A stretch of DNA of 64,000 nucleotides from Capitulum mitella (Eukaryota; Arthropoda; Thecostraca; Pollicipedomorpha; Pollicipedidae). How positions within the stretch are numbered: position 1 is the stretch's first letter; every line of letters starts with the position of its first letter. Shown in pieces: positions 24,861 to 35,909 of the stretch. Under the pieces are notes generated by a model, which was given only the letters and a program-made list of their open reading frames with translations, did not search any database and was not told where the DNA came from. The stretch spans positions 10,476,118 through 10,540,117 of the forward strand of contig CP099839.1 in NCBI GenBank assembly GCA_030062745.1, given 5' to 3'. Made by a program: the position numbers and the translations under genes.

Positions 24861-27018
24861 TGGGCCTGCCATTATCCGGTTTTTCGGTTTCTTGGGCGCC
24901 GCATTCCCTTGGACTCGGGTGCGAGGGTTTTGTAACTGCGTGCTACAACAAGGGTCTTGGGGGGCGGGTGAAATGGTTTTATCAAGAGCGACGTCATAAA
25001 CGTATCAGATTATAGCAAGCCTGAAATCTGCTTTTAGGAAAGAACTTGGAGGGTTCAAGAACAGAAAAAGAAATATTTCAGGTTCATCACGTCCGCACAT
25101 TTCATGGCTTATTTCCTGAGACCACTAAAATTCTATTCGCACGTTCCGTGAATTATTTGTTGCGAGGCCATTGAAATTCTATTCAACTCTAACACGTACG
25201 TATCTTTTCTAGCGTGTAAAATGTTTACCCTGTTGGATAAAGTGGAATGTGCGTATGCTTCTGGTCAAACCAGATGCCCTTGTCTGGAAAAGCGAGAGCC
25301 CCAGCAGTTGTGGCAGCTACAAATATCGCTACTCGTTTTGTTTGAATATAGCAGTTGATGAAGACCGAGTCGTAAACACTCCACTGAAGAGTGTGAGACT
25401 TGCAAACCTGGTCGAAAATTTTCATTTTTCACATTTGCTCTCGCTGACCGTGTCACTCAAAGAAGGACTGCACAGGAAGAAATGCGATTTCGCCATGCAA
25501 AGATGACGCAGCCAGTTAACACAAAAGATAGAATATGTGCTACGAAAGATCTGACGTCTACATCCAGAGACGCTTCAGTTCATATTTGGTGTAACCTGAC
25601 TGCACGCAGTTCTCCGACCGGGAACGATAACCAGGACGGCTGCGATAAGTGCAGATAACCTTGAAGTCTTCGTCGCAGATAACCAAGAACGTCTGGGAAG
25701 CAGCTGCCGTGCCTCAGAGGGTGGGATGGGCAAGGTGTCTCCACCCCCAGTCCTGGAAATGTTAACATTGTCACATGGCGATATATGGGAAGAAAGAACT
25801 CAAGTATGATTTGTCCTGGCTGGCTTTGCCTTTGCGTTTGCTGGACTTAAGTCGCAGCGCCGCCATCCACTGTAAGGATGAGCATTCTGTGCTATTTATC
25901 GCATTCGACATTAATTTTACGCCTTTCGCTTCGATCATTTATACCGTAAGCTCAGTGTTTTTCCAATTAAATACGTCGCGGTCGGCACGACAGTTGAAAA
26001 TCAATCCTTTTGAAACATCACTAGTTCCACTGTGTCGCGCAGCCAGTCATTGAACTGCACGTGCTGCTCCGTCGACTGCGAACAGCTGAAAGCGTCACTG
26101 TTCCCTGTGCTCATCGGATTTAATGACGCTGTAGTCATTCGTCATGTTTATTTCATAGAACACCCATGTCTTAGAACACACGTTCTCGGGTCACGGAAAC
26201 GACCCAGCAGCTCAAACCAGAGAACATGTGATTTGTCACGAATCACGACACAGATATGGAGTTGTCACCAGGGGCGTCAACTTCCGTAAATGATTGGGTG
26301 GGCCGAGCCGTCGGCTCGACAACCAACCTCCCCCAAATGTGGGTTTCCGAACGAATTTAACCCACTTTATCTTAATCAATGAACATTTTTGAGTTTTCTT
26401 TTGCTATTCTTCAAGTAAAAGTTCTGTATATCCCATGTGTATAGGTACATGTATGTATGATATAACGATAAAAACATCACTTCATGCCTCATCATTCATT
26501 TTCTATCTTTTATCCCCTGTGGCCGTTTCTTTGGTTATTTTTACCCAATTCCAATTAAAACTCGCAAAAAGTGGCCCAAACCAACATTGGAGGGGCCCAA
26601 ATCAACACTGGGCGGGCTAGGGCCCCTCGAAAGAATATAGTTCGACACCTCTGGTTGTCACCAAACTGGCCATCGCGTTCCCACCGCCACTGCTTTCTTA
26701 TTCTGGAATTCTGGAATTCTATAACATTACACCAGACTGGTTTCGTTTCCTTTCGCTGGTCACGAACATTTCAACGCGTCACGATTTGTCGCGCCTGCGT
26801 TGTTATTGTCTCGCATGCAAGGCTGTGGTGGCCACGCAGGTTTGGCTGCGTGCAACGTCAGCGATGCAACGGAGTTTGCAACCATTCTGTTGTAACCACC
26901 TTACTCGATCGCCAAGAATCAGGGCCGAATCAATTCACCATGACTCCAAATGGGCCCGACTGCGTCTGAAGGAGGTGCGGCCAGCCCGCCACAGAATCGG
27001 AGACCGTCGGCGACCGAG

Positions 27019-28602
27019 TCAGCGGTTGCGCGGCTCCATCTTGAGGAAGGCGCCGTCCTTCGGCCGCGTCAGGAAGGCGCTCATGTCGAGCGGCATGGGC
27101 GGCGGCGGAGTGCGCGGCCCCGGCTTCAGCGTGCTGTCCCGCAGCACGGCCACCAGTGCCACCTTCGCCTCGAACAGCGCGAACCGCATGGCGATGCAGT
27201 TGCGCGGCCCGCTGCCAAACGGGATGAAGGCGCACGGGTGACGCTTCTCCTTCTCTTCGGGTAGGAAGCGGTCCGGGTCGAAGCGCAGCGGGTCCGGGTA
27301 AATGTCCGGGTCTCGGTGGATGGCCAGCACGGGCACTTGGATCAGCAAGCCGCGCGGGATATGCACGTTCGTGCCCGGAAGCGTGTAGTCCTTGGAGCAC
27401 CGTCGCTCCAAGCGTATGGCCGGCGAGTACAGGCGCAGCGTCTCGCTCAGCACCCGGTCCACGTACGCCATCTCGGCGACGGCCTCGTAGGTCAGCTGGC
27501 CGCCGTGCTTCTCCAGGACGTCGTCGATCTCGCGCTGGGCGGCCCGCTGGCAGTCCGAGCTGGTGGCCAGCGAGTAGGCGGCGAACGTCAGCAGCGTGGC
27601 CGTCGTGTCGTACCCGGCGACGAAGAACAGCACGGCCTGGCTGACGATGCTGGAGTTGGTGAGAATGCGGTGGCCGTCCTTATCTCTGGAGTCCAGCAGG
27701 AGCTGCAGGTAGTCTTTCCGGGACGTTCCGCTCGATTCGCGGTGCCGAATCGTTCTGTTTACAGCACGTATGAAAAAGTCGCTCGAGGCCTCGTTTGGAT
27801 CGGGCAGTTTGAGTGCGATCCATTCCGGGAGCAACAGGAGTGCTATGATTCGAAAGAGAGCATACCCCTTGAAGGGCTTAAGGAAATTTCCTGCATGTCT
27901 CGCAAATTCGGTGTTCGGATCAATAAAGGAGTTGCAGTTTACGCCAAACGCACATGACGCGATGTTGTCCATGGTGAAGCGGCCAAATGCATCCTTGAGT
28001 TCGACTTCACCATGTTCTTCCATCTCCTGGAGCAGATATTTGCCAAGATTGGAGGCGTTGTCCAGGCACAGCTGGTGCATGGCCTTCAGCTTGCTCGAGG
28101 AGAATGTCGGTGACATCACCGCTCTCGTCTCCTTCCACACCTTACCGTTTACAACGGAGAGCATCTCTCTGAAGATTTCGCTTGTGATAAGGTCTCGGCG
28201 ATCTGTGAAATGCTCAAAGTCCTTGATAGTAATTGCGCGAATAAGATCCAAATCTCCTACAGTAAGTACAGGACGTGTCATCTCGATCCAGCCACAGTAT
28301 CGCTTGCCACCACACTGGTTGTACAGCCAGCTATCCAACATTATAATCGATCCACTTTCAATCTTGTTCTTCTTATAATCTATTCCGAATGGAAACTCAG
28401 CGGTAGGGCCCGGCACGCCTTGAGAAGGCCAGAAGTCGTAGTACCTTGTGAGGTAGTGGTACACGCCACCGACAACCAGCACCAGAACGGCGACCACCAG
28501 CGGGTTCAGAAGCCATGACGTCGCCCACGACAGCAATGAAAGCAGCGTACTCAGCAGCCAGCACGCCGCAGACCACAGTGCGGAGAACAGCGCGGCGATC
28601 AT
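27019..28602 (-). CDS. Cytochrome P450, CYP3 clan, intronless
   Basis: A haem-thiolate monooxygenase expected to sit in the ER membrane and oxidise small lipophilic compounds or hormones with electrons from P450 reductase. The 527-aa frame is complete from ATG to TGA, the normal length for a microsomal P450. Visible parts are a hydrophobic N-terminal anchor (about residues 31-51), a PGP hinge (64-66), helix C WKETR (156-160), helix I AGYDTT (329-334), ExxR as ETLR (387-390), the PERF-equivalent DPDRF (442-446), and the haem loop PFGSGPRNCIA with Cys469. The residue after Cys-Ile is Ala rather than the usual Gly. RNCIxMRFAL and the overall pattern point to the CYP3 clan (CYP3/6/9-like); I do not assign a subfamily. 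No intron interrupts it. GC content rises abruptly in the C-terminal half. It lies in the 20 kb segment absent from unit 2. Confidence 0.95.
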   Translation of the reverse strand: MIAALFSALWSAACWLLSTLLSLLSWATSWLLNPLVVAVLVLVVGGVYHYLTRYYDFWPSQGVPGPTAEFPFGIDYKKNKIESGSIIMLDSWLYNQCGGKRYCGWIEMTRPVLTVGDLDLIRAITIKDFEHFTDRRDLITSEIFREMLSVVNGKVWKETRAVMSPTFSSSKLKAMHQLCLDNASNLGKYLLQEMEEHGEVELKDAFGRFTMDNIASCAFGVNCNSFIDPNTEFARHAGNFLKPFKGYALFRIIALLLLPEWIALKLPDPNEASSDFFIRAVNRTIRHRESSGTSRKDYLQLLLDSRDKDGHRILTNSSIVSQAVLFFVAGYDTTATLLTFAAYSLATSSDCQRAAQREIDDVLEKHGGQLTYEAVAEMAYVDRVLSETLRLYSPAIRLERRCSKDYTLPGTNVHIPRGLLIQVPVLAIHRDPDIYPDPLRFDPDRFLPEEKEKRHPCAFIPFGSGPRNCIAMRFALFEAKVALVAVLRDSTLKPGPRTPPPPMPLDMSAFLTRPKDGAFLKMEPRNR

Positions 28603-29159
28603 TCCGTCTGACGCAGATTACAAGTATGTCGTCCGTCCGCGGCTCTCTTGCACGGGTGGCAGGATGACGTTGTCCTGAAATATCTCCAAAGAACGTCTCG
28701 TCAAAAACGTCGCCCGGTCTTGCTGTCACAACGCTTACCGGTCCGTCGTGTCCTTCCCGCGCGCGTCCTAACTCTCACGCTGACTGGGCATCGATTCAGC
28801 AGCAGTACGGCCTTGGGTGCACTCAGCCGCTAGGCCAGTGGCGTCGCCACGGCCACGACAGCGGGGGGAAACGACGCGTTCTGAGTCCTTTCTTTCCATG
28901 CATTATTACATGCATGGAATTTACATGCATGTTAAATTTTCCCGAGCGAAGTGCCAGGCCCCCCTCCTCCCACTGCACTCCCGCCATCCTTTTCCACTTC
29001 CGTGGCGCCGTTACTGGTGACCGCCGAAAGTTGCCGAGTCAGGGACCTAACGTAACTGTGTTTACCACTCGTTAGATGGCAGCACTGACGGATGACGGAG
29101 AAACACCTGGATGAATAGATCCACGCCGCATTTGAATGAGGCTAGCGGATAAATGCGGC
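28603..29159. other. Upstream region of the P450
   Basis: Contains the presumed P450 promoter. No TATA box is obvious to me. A small hairpin, TCCATGCAT/ATGCATGGA, lies at 28,896-28,919, about 300 bp upstream of the start codon. Confidence 0.35.
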
Positions 29160-29225
29160 CCTCGTCAGCGCAGTGATTAGAGGATTGAGCTCTTATAATC
29201 GCTCCATTTGGGTTCGATTCTCGAC
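29160..29225 (+). repeat. tRNA-like SINE head
   Basis: CAGCGCAGTGATTAGAGG resembles a pol III A box (tRNA D-arm), and GGGTTCGATTCT about 30 bp further on matches the B box (GGTTCGANTCC). The ends do not pair into an acceptor stem, so this is a tRNA-derived element rather than a tRNA gene. Confidence 0.45.
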
Positions 29226-29399
29226 GTTGCTATTCTTGGCCTGTGGCATACATGTTTTCGATCCTGGATACTCCTGGATTCAGCCCAAATCGCTGCCTGG
29301 TGGGGGAGGGGCTTCCTGTTTGCGCGGAGCGCCCTGTGCTCATGCTTTGGGCCTCATCGAACCTCTCGCCACGAGACCCCTTCGGGTCCCCTTTCGTGG

Positions 29400-29900
29400 G
29401 GTCCTTTCTTTGAGTCTGAGAGGAACCCTCTCTCGCATGGTGACTCGTAGGGAGCTTCATGGGTCTATGTGAAAATCTGACGGGTTCCTGATGCAGTCAG
29501 AGAGACCCCTGAGGGGTTAGATAATCCCTCAAACGCACAGAGGGCTCCTTAAGCTCCTAAAGGACCCCTGAGTCCACAACAGGGCCCCAGCGAGGCAGAG
29601 TACCTTTGAGACTGCTAGAAGGGTCATAGGACCCCTGAGACGGCCACGATGATGACTGAGTCCCTTGGGCAGCAAAGAGTCCCCTGGAATGTCATAGGGG
29701 CTCTGAATGGGTTTCACGGGCCTGTGCGCAAAGTTGAAGGCTCCTGATGCAATCAGAGGACCTTGGGAAGTGTTCCCTGGAACCGCAAGAGGGGCTCCAA
29801 CACAGCAAAGGGCCATAAGACCGCCACGCATACTATAGATGCCCCTGAGATGGCAAGAACTGAAGATGGTGCCAAGCACGGCACGAGGAGATCCTGGCCA
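29400..29900. repeat. Degenerate repeat rich in CCCCTGAG
   Basis: CCCCTGAG or close variants recur near 29,508, 29,563, 29,628 and 29,847. A longer phrase, TCCTGATGCA(g/a)TCAGAG, recurs about 250 bp apart near 29,486 and 29,738. It looks like a decayed tandem array; no coding frame stands out. Confidence 0.4.
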
Positions 29901-30225
29901 ACCAGGGAGCCCCCGGAACGGGGATTCATCGGTGACCTCAACCCCGAGAGGGCCCCAAATGGGCAACGTTGATCTTTCCGAAAATTTTAGGTGCTCTTTG
30001 TGTAATTTATGAATCAATCAGTGTCAATATCAACATCAAAATCAATAATATGTGTGATCTTTATGCAGTTAGGGGTCCCTGGGAAGGTCAGATGGGTCAG
30101 ACAATACGCCAAAAGATACGTGTAGCACTCTTATTTACACTTAAGCAAATCCGCGTTGCTCGAAACCTGATCTGCAAAAGATGAAAAAATGACACCATAG
30201 CGGTCCGACATCCTCACTCAAGACA

Positions 30226-30612
30226 CCAAATGAATGGAAATTGTCATATTCCACATTTTAACGTCCAAACACACACCCTTCTCCCATTTCGTTAGAAAAC
30301 TCGCAAGGAATGGCCTGTACGGGCCGAGAAAGTGTCCAAAGTTGACCTTTTGAACCCCATTTGACCTTGAAGATATTGACCTAGTCTCATGAAAATTGTA
30401 CACAATGTCCTCATTCACGACGCAAAATGAATGGAAATTGTCGTATTCCACATTTTAACTCCCAAACAGCCACCCTTCTCCCGTTTCGTTTGAAAAATCA
30501 CAAGAAATGGTCTCTACGGTGCGAGAAAGTGTCCAAAGTTGACCTTTTCAACCCCATTTGACCTTGGAGATATTGACCTAAAGTCATAAAAATTGCACAC
30601 AATGTAAATCGT
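30226..30612. repeat. Two tandem copies of a ~195-bp unit
   Basis: AATGAATGGAAATTGTC begins both copies, near 30,230 and 30,425. Both contain GTGTCCAAAGTTGACCTTTT and end in ACACAATGT. Divergence is modest. Confidence 0.8.
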
Positions 30613-30729
30613 TATAGCTTTACCCTGTCCATAAAATTTCATGCCTCTAGCCTTTTCCGTTTTTGAGATCGGAGGGGGTACTTTTGTTCCCTCCCTTCCA
30701 GAGCGCGTTAGCGCGAAACCCCCTTCCAC

Positions 30730-31484
30730 TGCGTGGATTTAACTGTAGTGCAGTGGCCATGTTCCATAATATGTATGTTCCCAATTTGCAATTTTTTTTA
30801 TATTGCACTTCATAATCTTCTTTTTTTATATTTATGGACTATTGTCACAGCACAGATAAAATAATACACACAACTCTAATTCTTGCGAAAAAAAACACGC
30901 ATTGGAGTGTAGATTGTGCGGATGGCTGGTGTGGCATGCAAAAACAGCTTTTGAAGTTGGTGTGGTGGAGGCCACACCCCCCCCCCGCATTCTCCACCCA
31001 TGAACGGATTCCACAACTGCAAACAGCCCGACATTGTAGAGTAATGAGAGTGTCCATATCGCACGGCACTGTTGTCTACCGAAGGTGTATGCTTTTTCAG
31101 GTATCCTGACGCTGAAGAGGCTGTGCAACTGCAACGACTTGTTGACATTTCACTGGAATAAGACGATGATGCCTGTGCAGTCTTCTCTGCTAGGGGCGGA
31201 TTTCCAATTGAAACCACTGACAATGGATATTTATTTCATAGCAAGGTCCAGGCATCTATAGACGTATTTAATTCCTTCATTTCATTACTTCTCGAACCGT
31301 ATACTCATCGATTCAGTGAAATAGGTTGTATGACAGACAGCCACACACGACGATACCCATAATGAATTCCGCACAAAGGCATAACAGTTAACATTCGTTT
31401 TGCCCTTATCAGGATTTCGCGCCAGCGGACGAGCTATTCGCAGCCACAGTACTGAAGTGGAAGTCCTACAATGAATACAGTGGT
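30730..31484. other. Non-coding spacer
   Basis: AT-rich DNA with no recognised gene or repeat apart from short homopolymer runs. Confidence 0.4.
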
Positions 31485-31891
31485 AATCCTTTAGAAGCGC
31501 ACGCCATAAACCAAGCACAATGGATGACATATACGGCGCGCGTGGCAAAAGGAGACGTCAGCTGTTGCAAGAAAACAACATTATGCACTGGAGCTCCAGG
31601 GTCGTGGATCACCTACTGTTCGCTAACCTAACCTAACCTAACCTAACCTAACCTAACCTAACCTAACCTAACGTTTTGAAAAGGGAAGGCGTTCCAGAAT
31701 GCAGTAGCCAAAAGATAAGCTAGTATATGCCTACTGTGTAAAACAGGAGCGAATAGTAGGTGATCTACGACCCTGGAGCTCCAGTGCATAATGTTGTTGT
31801 TTCTTGCAACAGCTGACGTCTCCTTTTGCCACGCGCGCCGTATATGTGTCATCCAGTGTGCTTGGTTTATGGCGTGCGCTTCTAAAGGATT
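31485..31891. repeat. Inverted repeat with ~140-bp arms
   Basis: The left arm 31,485-31,624 is nearly identical to the reverse complement of 31,748-31,891, with a few mismatches and short indels. The 123-bp centre holds ten CTAAC units directly adjoining the left arm. Confidence 0.92.
31623..31672 (-). repeat. Interstitial telomere-type tract, (CTAAC)10
   Basis: Ten perfect CCTAA/TTAGG units. TTAGG is the canonical arthropod telomere repeat. Confidence 0.95.
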
Positions 31892-32164
31892 GCCGAATAC
31901 AGTTAGGTGCCAGCCATGCAGACCTGTCCAGGTCCCTGGAAATGAGGAACACCTTCGCGTAACCCTCGCAAACGTTTCTTTTAGTCCACAGCTTTTTTAT
32001 CCTGCACAAACGCATATTAATGACGCGCAGTCGAACGCCGCTTGCAATGACGACCGTGAATAATGTGACAGCATGGACCGCACATGAGACAAAAGACGTC
32101 GCGGAGAGACTCCTGCACTTACGTGGTTCATCCTATCCCCCGCAAAGTGATCCACTTTCTCTGC
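31892..32164. other. Region just downstream of TRMT9B
   Basis: Presumed 3' flank or UTR of the TRMT9B-like gene. No clear poly(A) signal was identified. Confidence 0.35.
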
Positions 32165-35100
32165 TTAGATGGTCCACACCTGTACCTTCTCAGCCACGAT
32201 GCACCAGTTGGCGTGATCATAATAGGACGAAACGATGTGCAGATTGTCGACGTATTTCTCGATGAGTCGGTCCAGTTCGCCCTCCCTGAACACGTGATAG
32301 TAGCGATGGTGGCCGAACGCGTCGCTCGGCGCCGGCTCCCCGGAGGACGCCTGGCCACCGGCGGCCTGGTCGTCCTCGCCGGCGGCCGCCGCCGCGTCCA
32401 GATCGGCCTCGGCCGGGTCGAGCGGATGTCCGGCCGACTGCGGCCGGGGCAGGCGTGTCGTCCGATCAACGGCCGGCGGGGAGCCGTCGGTCCGGCCCGC
32501 GGGGCTGTCCTCACTTTCACTCCCGCGTGACGCTGCCACGCTGGCAGGACACGAGCCGTCCGGCATTCGGCCGTACGAACTGGGCCTGGGCATCGGCAGC
32601 GAAGGCCTACGGTCAGAACTCGCGCTCAGGGCCCTCGCCGAAGGGCTGGGGCCAGGCCTCAGAGGACGTCTAGGGCCTGAACAGAGTCTGGTTGCCAGCG
32701 GCGAAGGGCTGAGGCCAGACCTCAGTGAAGGTCTGGGGTCTGGGCTGAGGCTGGGGATCAGCGGTGAAGGCCTAGGGTTTGACTTGACGCTTGGGGCCAG
32801 CGTTGGAGTGCTGGCACCAGACCTTAGTGGCGGTCTAGGGTCCGAGCCAAATCTGACGGCCAGTGGCAGAGGTTTGGAACCAGAGCAGCTCAGGCTAGGA
32901 GGCAGGGGTAAAGGTCTGACGATCAGCGGGGCATGTCCGCCAGCCAAGCTCCGTCGCCCCGTCTCTGTCACCTGCTCACTCCCGACAAAGAGTGTCACCA
33001 GCTCACTCCGGGTAGGAAATGTCACCAGCTCACTCTGGGCAAGGAGTGTTGCCTGCTCACTCCCGGCAGGGAGTGTCACCAGCTCACTCCGGGTAGGGAA
33101 TGTCACCAGCTCACTCTGGGCAAGGAGTGTCGCCTGCTCACTCCGGGCAGGGAGTGTTGCCTGCTCACTCTGGGCAGGGAGTGTCACCTGCTCACTCTGG
33201 GCAGGGAGTGTCACCTGCTCACTCCCGACAGGGAGTGTCACCTGCTCACTCTGGGCAGGGAGTGTCACCTGCTCACTGCCGGCAGGGACTGGCGCCAGCT
33301 CACTGTGGGCAGGAACTGCCTGGGGCGGGAGCACCTCTTCCAAAGGGTGTTGGAGAGGCGATGCGTGCAGCCGCGCCAGTGTCATCCGGCAGCGCCTGTC
33401 CTTACTGGCTGGCGCCACCATAGCCGACGTAGAATCGACCAAGCTCCAGTTCGTTTTTTCACAGCCAGTGGCTTGCCGAGGCTCGTCTATGACGCTGTCA
33501 TGTTTTTCATTTGGTGCTTCCAATAGACATGTTCCTTTCGAGTGATTAAATTCATGTGATATGGCTGCTGAAGCGCTGCGTTTGCTGGGAACACTATCGG
33601 ATTTATAAGTCTGTTTGGGGAACAATATCTGGGGCTCTCCCCTTCTCTGAGTCTCGGTCTTGCGGTCCATATAGAGCTCTCCCGTCCTCTCAATCTCGAT
33701 CGCACAGTCCATATCTCTCCTCCTCTGAGTCTTCATCTCGCGGTCTGTACGCGGCTCTCCCGTCCTCGGAGCCTCCATCCCACAGTCCGTGCGGGACTTC
33801 CCCGCCATCAGAGATTCTCCCGCACTTTTAGACTTGATCTGGCATTCAACATCAAGGTCCACCAGCGGCTCTAACGTTGCATGAATCATCAGCACCTCCG
33901 TCTGGAGGCCTGGCTCCGGCTCTATGTGAGCCTGGAGTTGCTGCAGTTCGATCTCGCGGTCCAGCTCCAGCAGCTCCTGCGGCGTCGGCCATTCGGCGGC
34001 CAGGCTGATGACGCTGCAGGCGCTGCTCGGACTGCTGGCGTCGCTGCTGGCGCACGAGCTCTCGCTGCCCAGGTCGTCCGTCTCCGGCTGAAACACTTCA
34101 AACGGCGGGCGGGCAGCCGCCGGGCCACGGGCCATCGGCGCAGCGAGCGCTTCCTGCGAGCCTGGTCGGCCGGTCATGTTCGCGCCTTGCCCCAGGTCAT
34201 GCGGAGACGGCGTGCGGCTGCCGGCAGCCGGCAGCGCGCAGACTCTGCTCACGCAGCGGCGGTCGACGCTCCCTGGCGCGGCCGGCGCGCCGACCGCCCC
34301 CAGCCGGACGTTGTTGTTGATGACGCTCTCCGACGGCGGCACGGCGGCGGCTGGCGGCCGGAGCCGGCTGTGGCCGGCCGCCGCCTGGTCCGTGTCCGGA
34401 GCACGGCCGGCCGCGTTGTTGTTCGCCGGGCAGGTGTGACAGCCGCTGCACGGGCATGACGCCGTGTTTGGCCGCGGGCCGGCCGGCGGCGGCCTGGTGC
34501 CGGGACCGACGGCCGCTGCCGGCTCTGCCACGGACAGAAGACGCTGGCCTCCGTCCAGCGGCGGCGCCGGCGGCGACAGCGCTCGACGCAGGCCGAGCCG
34601 GTCCAGGACGCCGCAGCCGCGCGGGGGCGACGGCAGCGGCACCGGAGCGCGCGGCGAGCGCGGCGACGAGCTGTCCGATGAGCCGCTGGAGATGGACCGA
34701 CCGCGGGGGCCGGCGGCCCGCTCGGCCGGCTCTAGCCTGTGCACGAACACGACGGACACGCAGCTGTCCTCCGAGTCCAGACTGGTGTCGCTCTGGAAGC
34801 TGTTCTCTTTGGAGCTGTCGGAGCCACTCTCGCGCGAGGCCCTGCGCTCCCTGGAGGTGCGCTGATACAAGTTACGCCGGTCTAGCCGAGGGCTGAGAGA
34901 TATGAGGTCGGTTCTGGACCACGAGCCGTATGTTTGTGTGTCAAAGTGGTCACTGAGCTCTGCCATGGACAAGATTCCATTGCTGCCATGATCAGCAACA
35001 AAGGTATGTCGTCTAGTATTCAGATCACGTCGATCTGAAGAGTACTCAAACACAAAGGCATCAGAGCACGTCCCATCATTCGCCAAGCTGTAGCCATCTT

Positions 35101-35909
35101 GCACTTCATGCATCGTTTCAACTGTGCTTTTTCTACGCGATGGCGTTGGACCACTCTGGGTCACTTTCTCTAAATCCTGGTTCAATTTGTCTGGATATTC
35201 TTGAACCACTTCCAGCGGCTTGTAAATGAGAGGGGATTCTGACCTCTCCTCTCCATGCACCAGATTGCCGTGCAATGCATTCTCATTCAGGCCGCGTTGC
35301 TGTCGAATCTGCGCCTGAATCATGTGACCCTGTTTCTCATTTTCCGATTGCCCCGGGCTCTCGTTCAGTGGCTTCCGATTGTCGCCGAGGCGCGGGGACT
35401 GGTCGGCCGGTGGGGTCACCTGGTGGCGCGTGACAGGCGCCTCCTGGCAGCGGCGCTGCCGGCCCAGCGCCGGCTCCTGGTTCGTCTGCGCCTCGGCTGC
35501 CCGCTCGCCGGCCTGGCGCGCCTCGTCCTCCAGCACGGTGGTGAGCGAAGTCCGGGCCGGCCCGCCGGACCGCTGTTCACTGTCGGCCGTCTGAGCGCTG
35601 CCGACGTCGGAGGACTGTTCGCCGGCGCGGCCCGGCTCGGCAGGCCGCGGCGGGCCGCGCACGGAGGCCGGCAGCACGCTCCACATGTCGCCCACGTTCA
35701 GCGAGCGGAAGGGCGGCCAGCGAACGGCCGCCGGCGTCGGCCGGCGGCGAGCAATCGAGCGTGTTCCGCCGCCGCGGCGCCTCCTCCAGACCAGTGACGT
35801 CATCCTCCAGACGGATCTCAATCAGCTGGTCGCCGTCGGTCGCCGCGTCAGCCGCCTTGGTGTGGGTGGCGTCCGGCCACGAGCCTGAGGCGCTGCGTCC
35901 GGCCAGCTT
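32165..35909 (-). CDS. TRMT9B-like protein, terminal exon
   Basis: Large last exon of a TRM9/ALKBH8-type tRNA-methyltransferase-like gene. The final ~45 residues read RYYHVFREGEL ... YYDHANWCIVAEK and match the conserved C-terminus of TRMT9B (human KIAA1456; Drosophila fire dancer). Before that lie some 1,150 residues that are almost entirely disordered: Ser/Pro/Arg-rich, with a 13-unit nonapeptide repeat. The predicted acceptor is ..TTGCTGCAG at 35,910, phase 0, joining exon 37,898-37,991. The first ~50 codons (IEIRLEDDVTGLEEAP) run in a different frame from the 1,200-codon body (WPPFRSLNVGDMWSVLP onwards), so an indel or micro-intron between about 35,690 and 35,760 must be assumed. The methyltransferase domain is not in this window. 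Invertebrate members with a long disordered insert are known; the function here is inferred from homology only. Confidence 0.75.
32957..33313 (-). repeat. 27-bp tandem repeat coding 13 nonapeptides
   Basis: In the TRMT9B frame the units follow SE(Q/L)(V/A)T(L/F)Pxx, thirteen in a row including degenerate end units. The period is a multiple of three and the frame stays open. A second, looser proline-rich repeat (units around PRPxLRSGxSP) covers roughly 32,570-32,900. Confidence 0.9.

Larger units (their letters stand above)
19591..27018. other. Unique spacer of unit 1, no gene recognised
   Basis: About 7.4 kb with no recognisable coding exon. Long frames such as 181 codons at 22,218-22,763 (+) and 200 codons at 23,195-23,797 (-) are low-complexity or lack any domain. 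It holds a (TA)n tract, a strong hairpin at 23.4 kb and a CpG island at 24.4 kb. Phrases near 24,010-24,080 and 26,560-26,630 look like decayed dispersed repeats. Confidence 0.45.

Noticed and set aside
29160-29225. A tRNA gene
   Set aside because: A- and B-box-like motifs are present but the ends do not form an acceptor stem.
32784-33545. 253-codon and other plus-strand frames with repeated peptides
   Set aside because: Antisense of the TRMT9B nonapeptide repeat. A 27-bp repeat keeps every frame open, so length is not evidence of coding.
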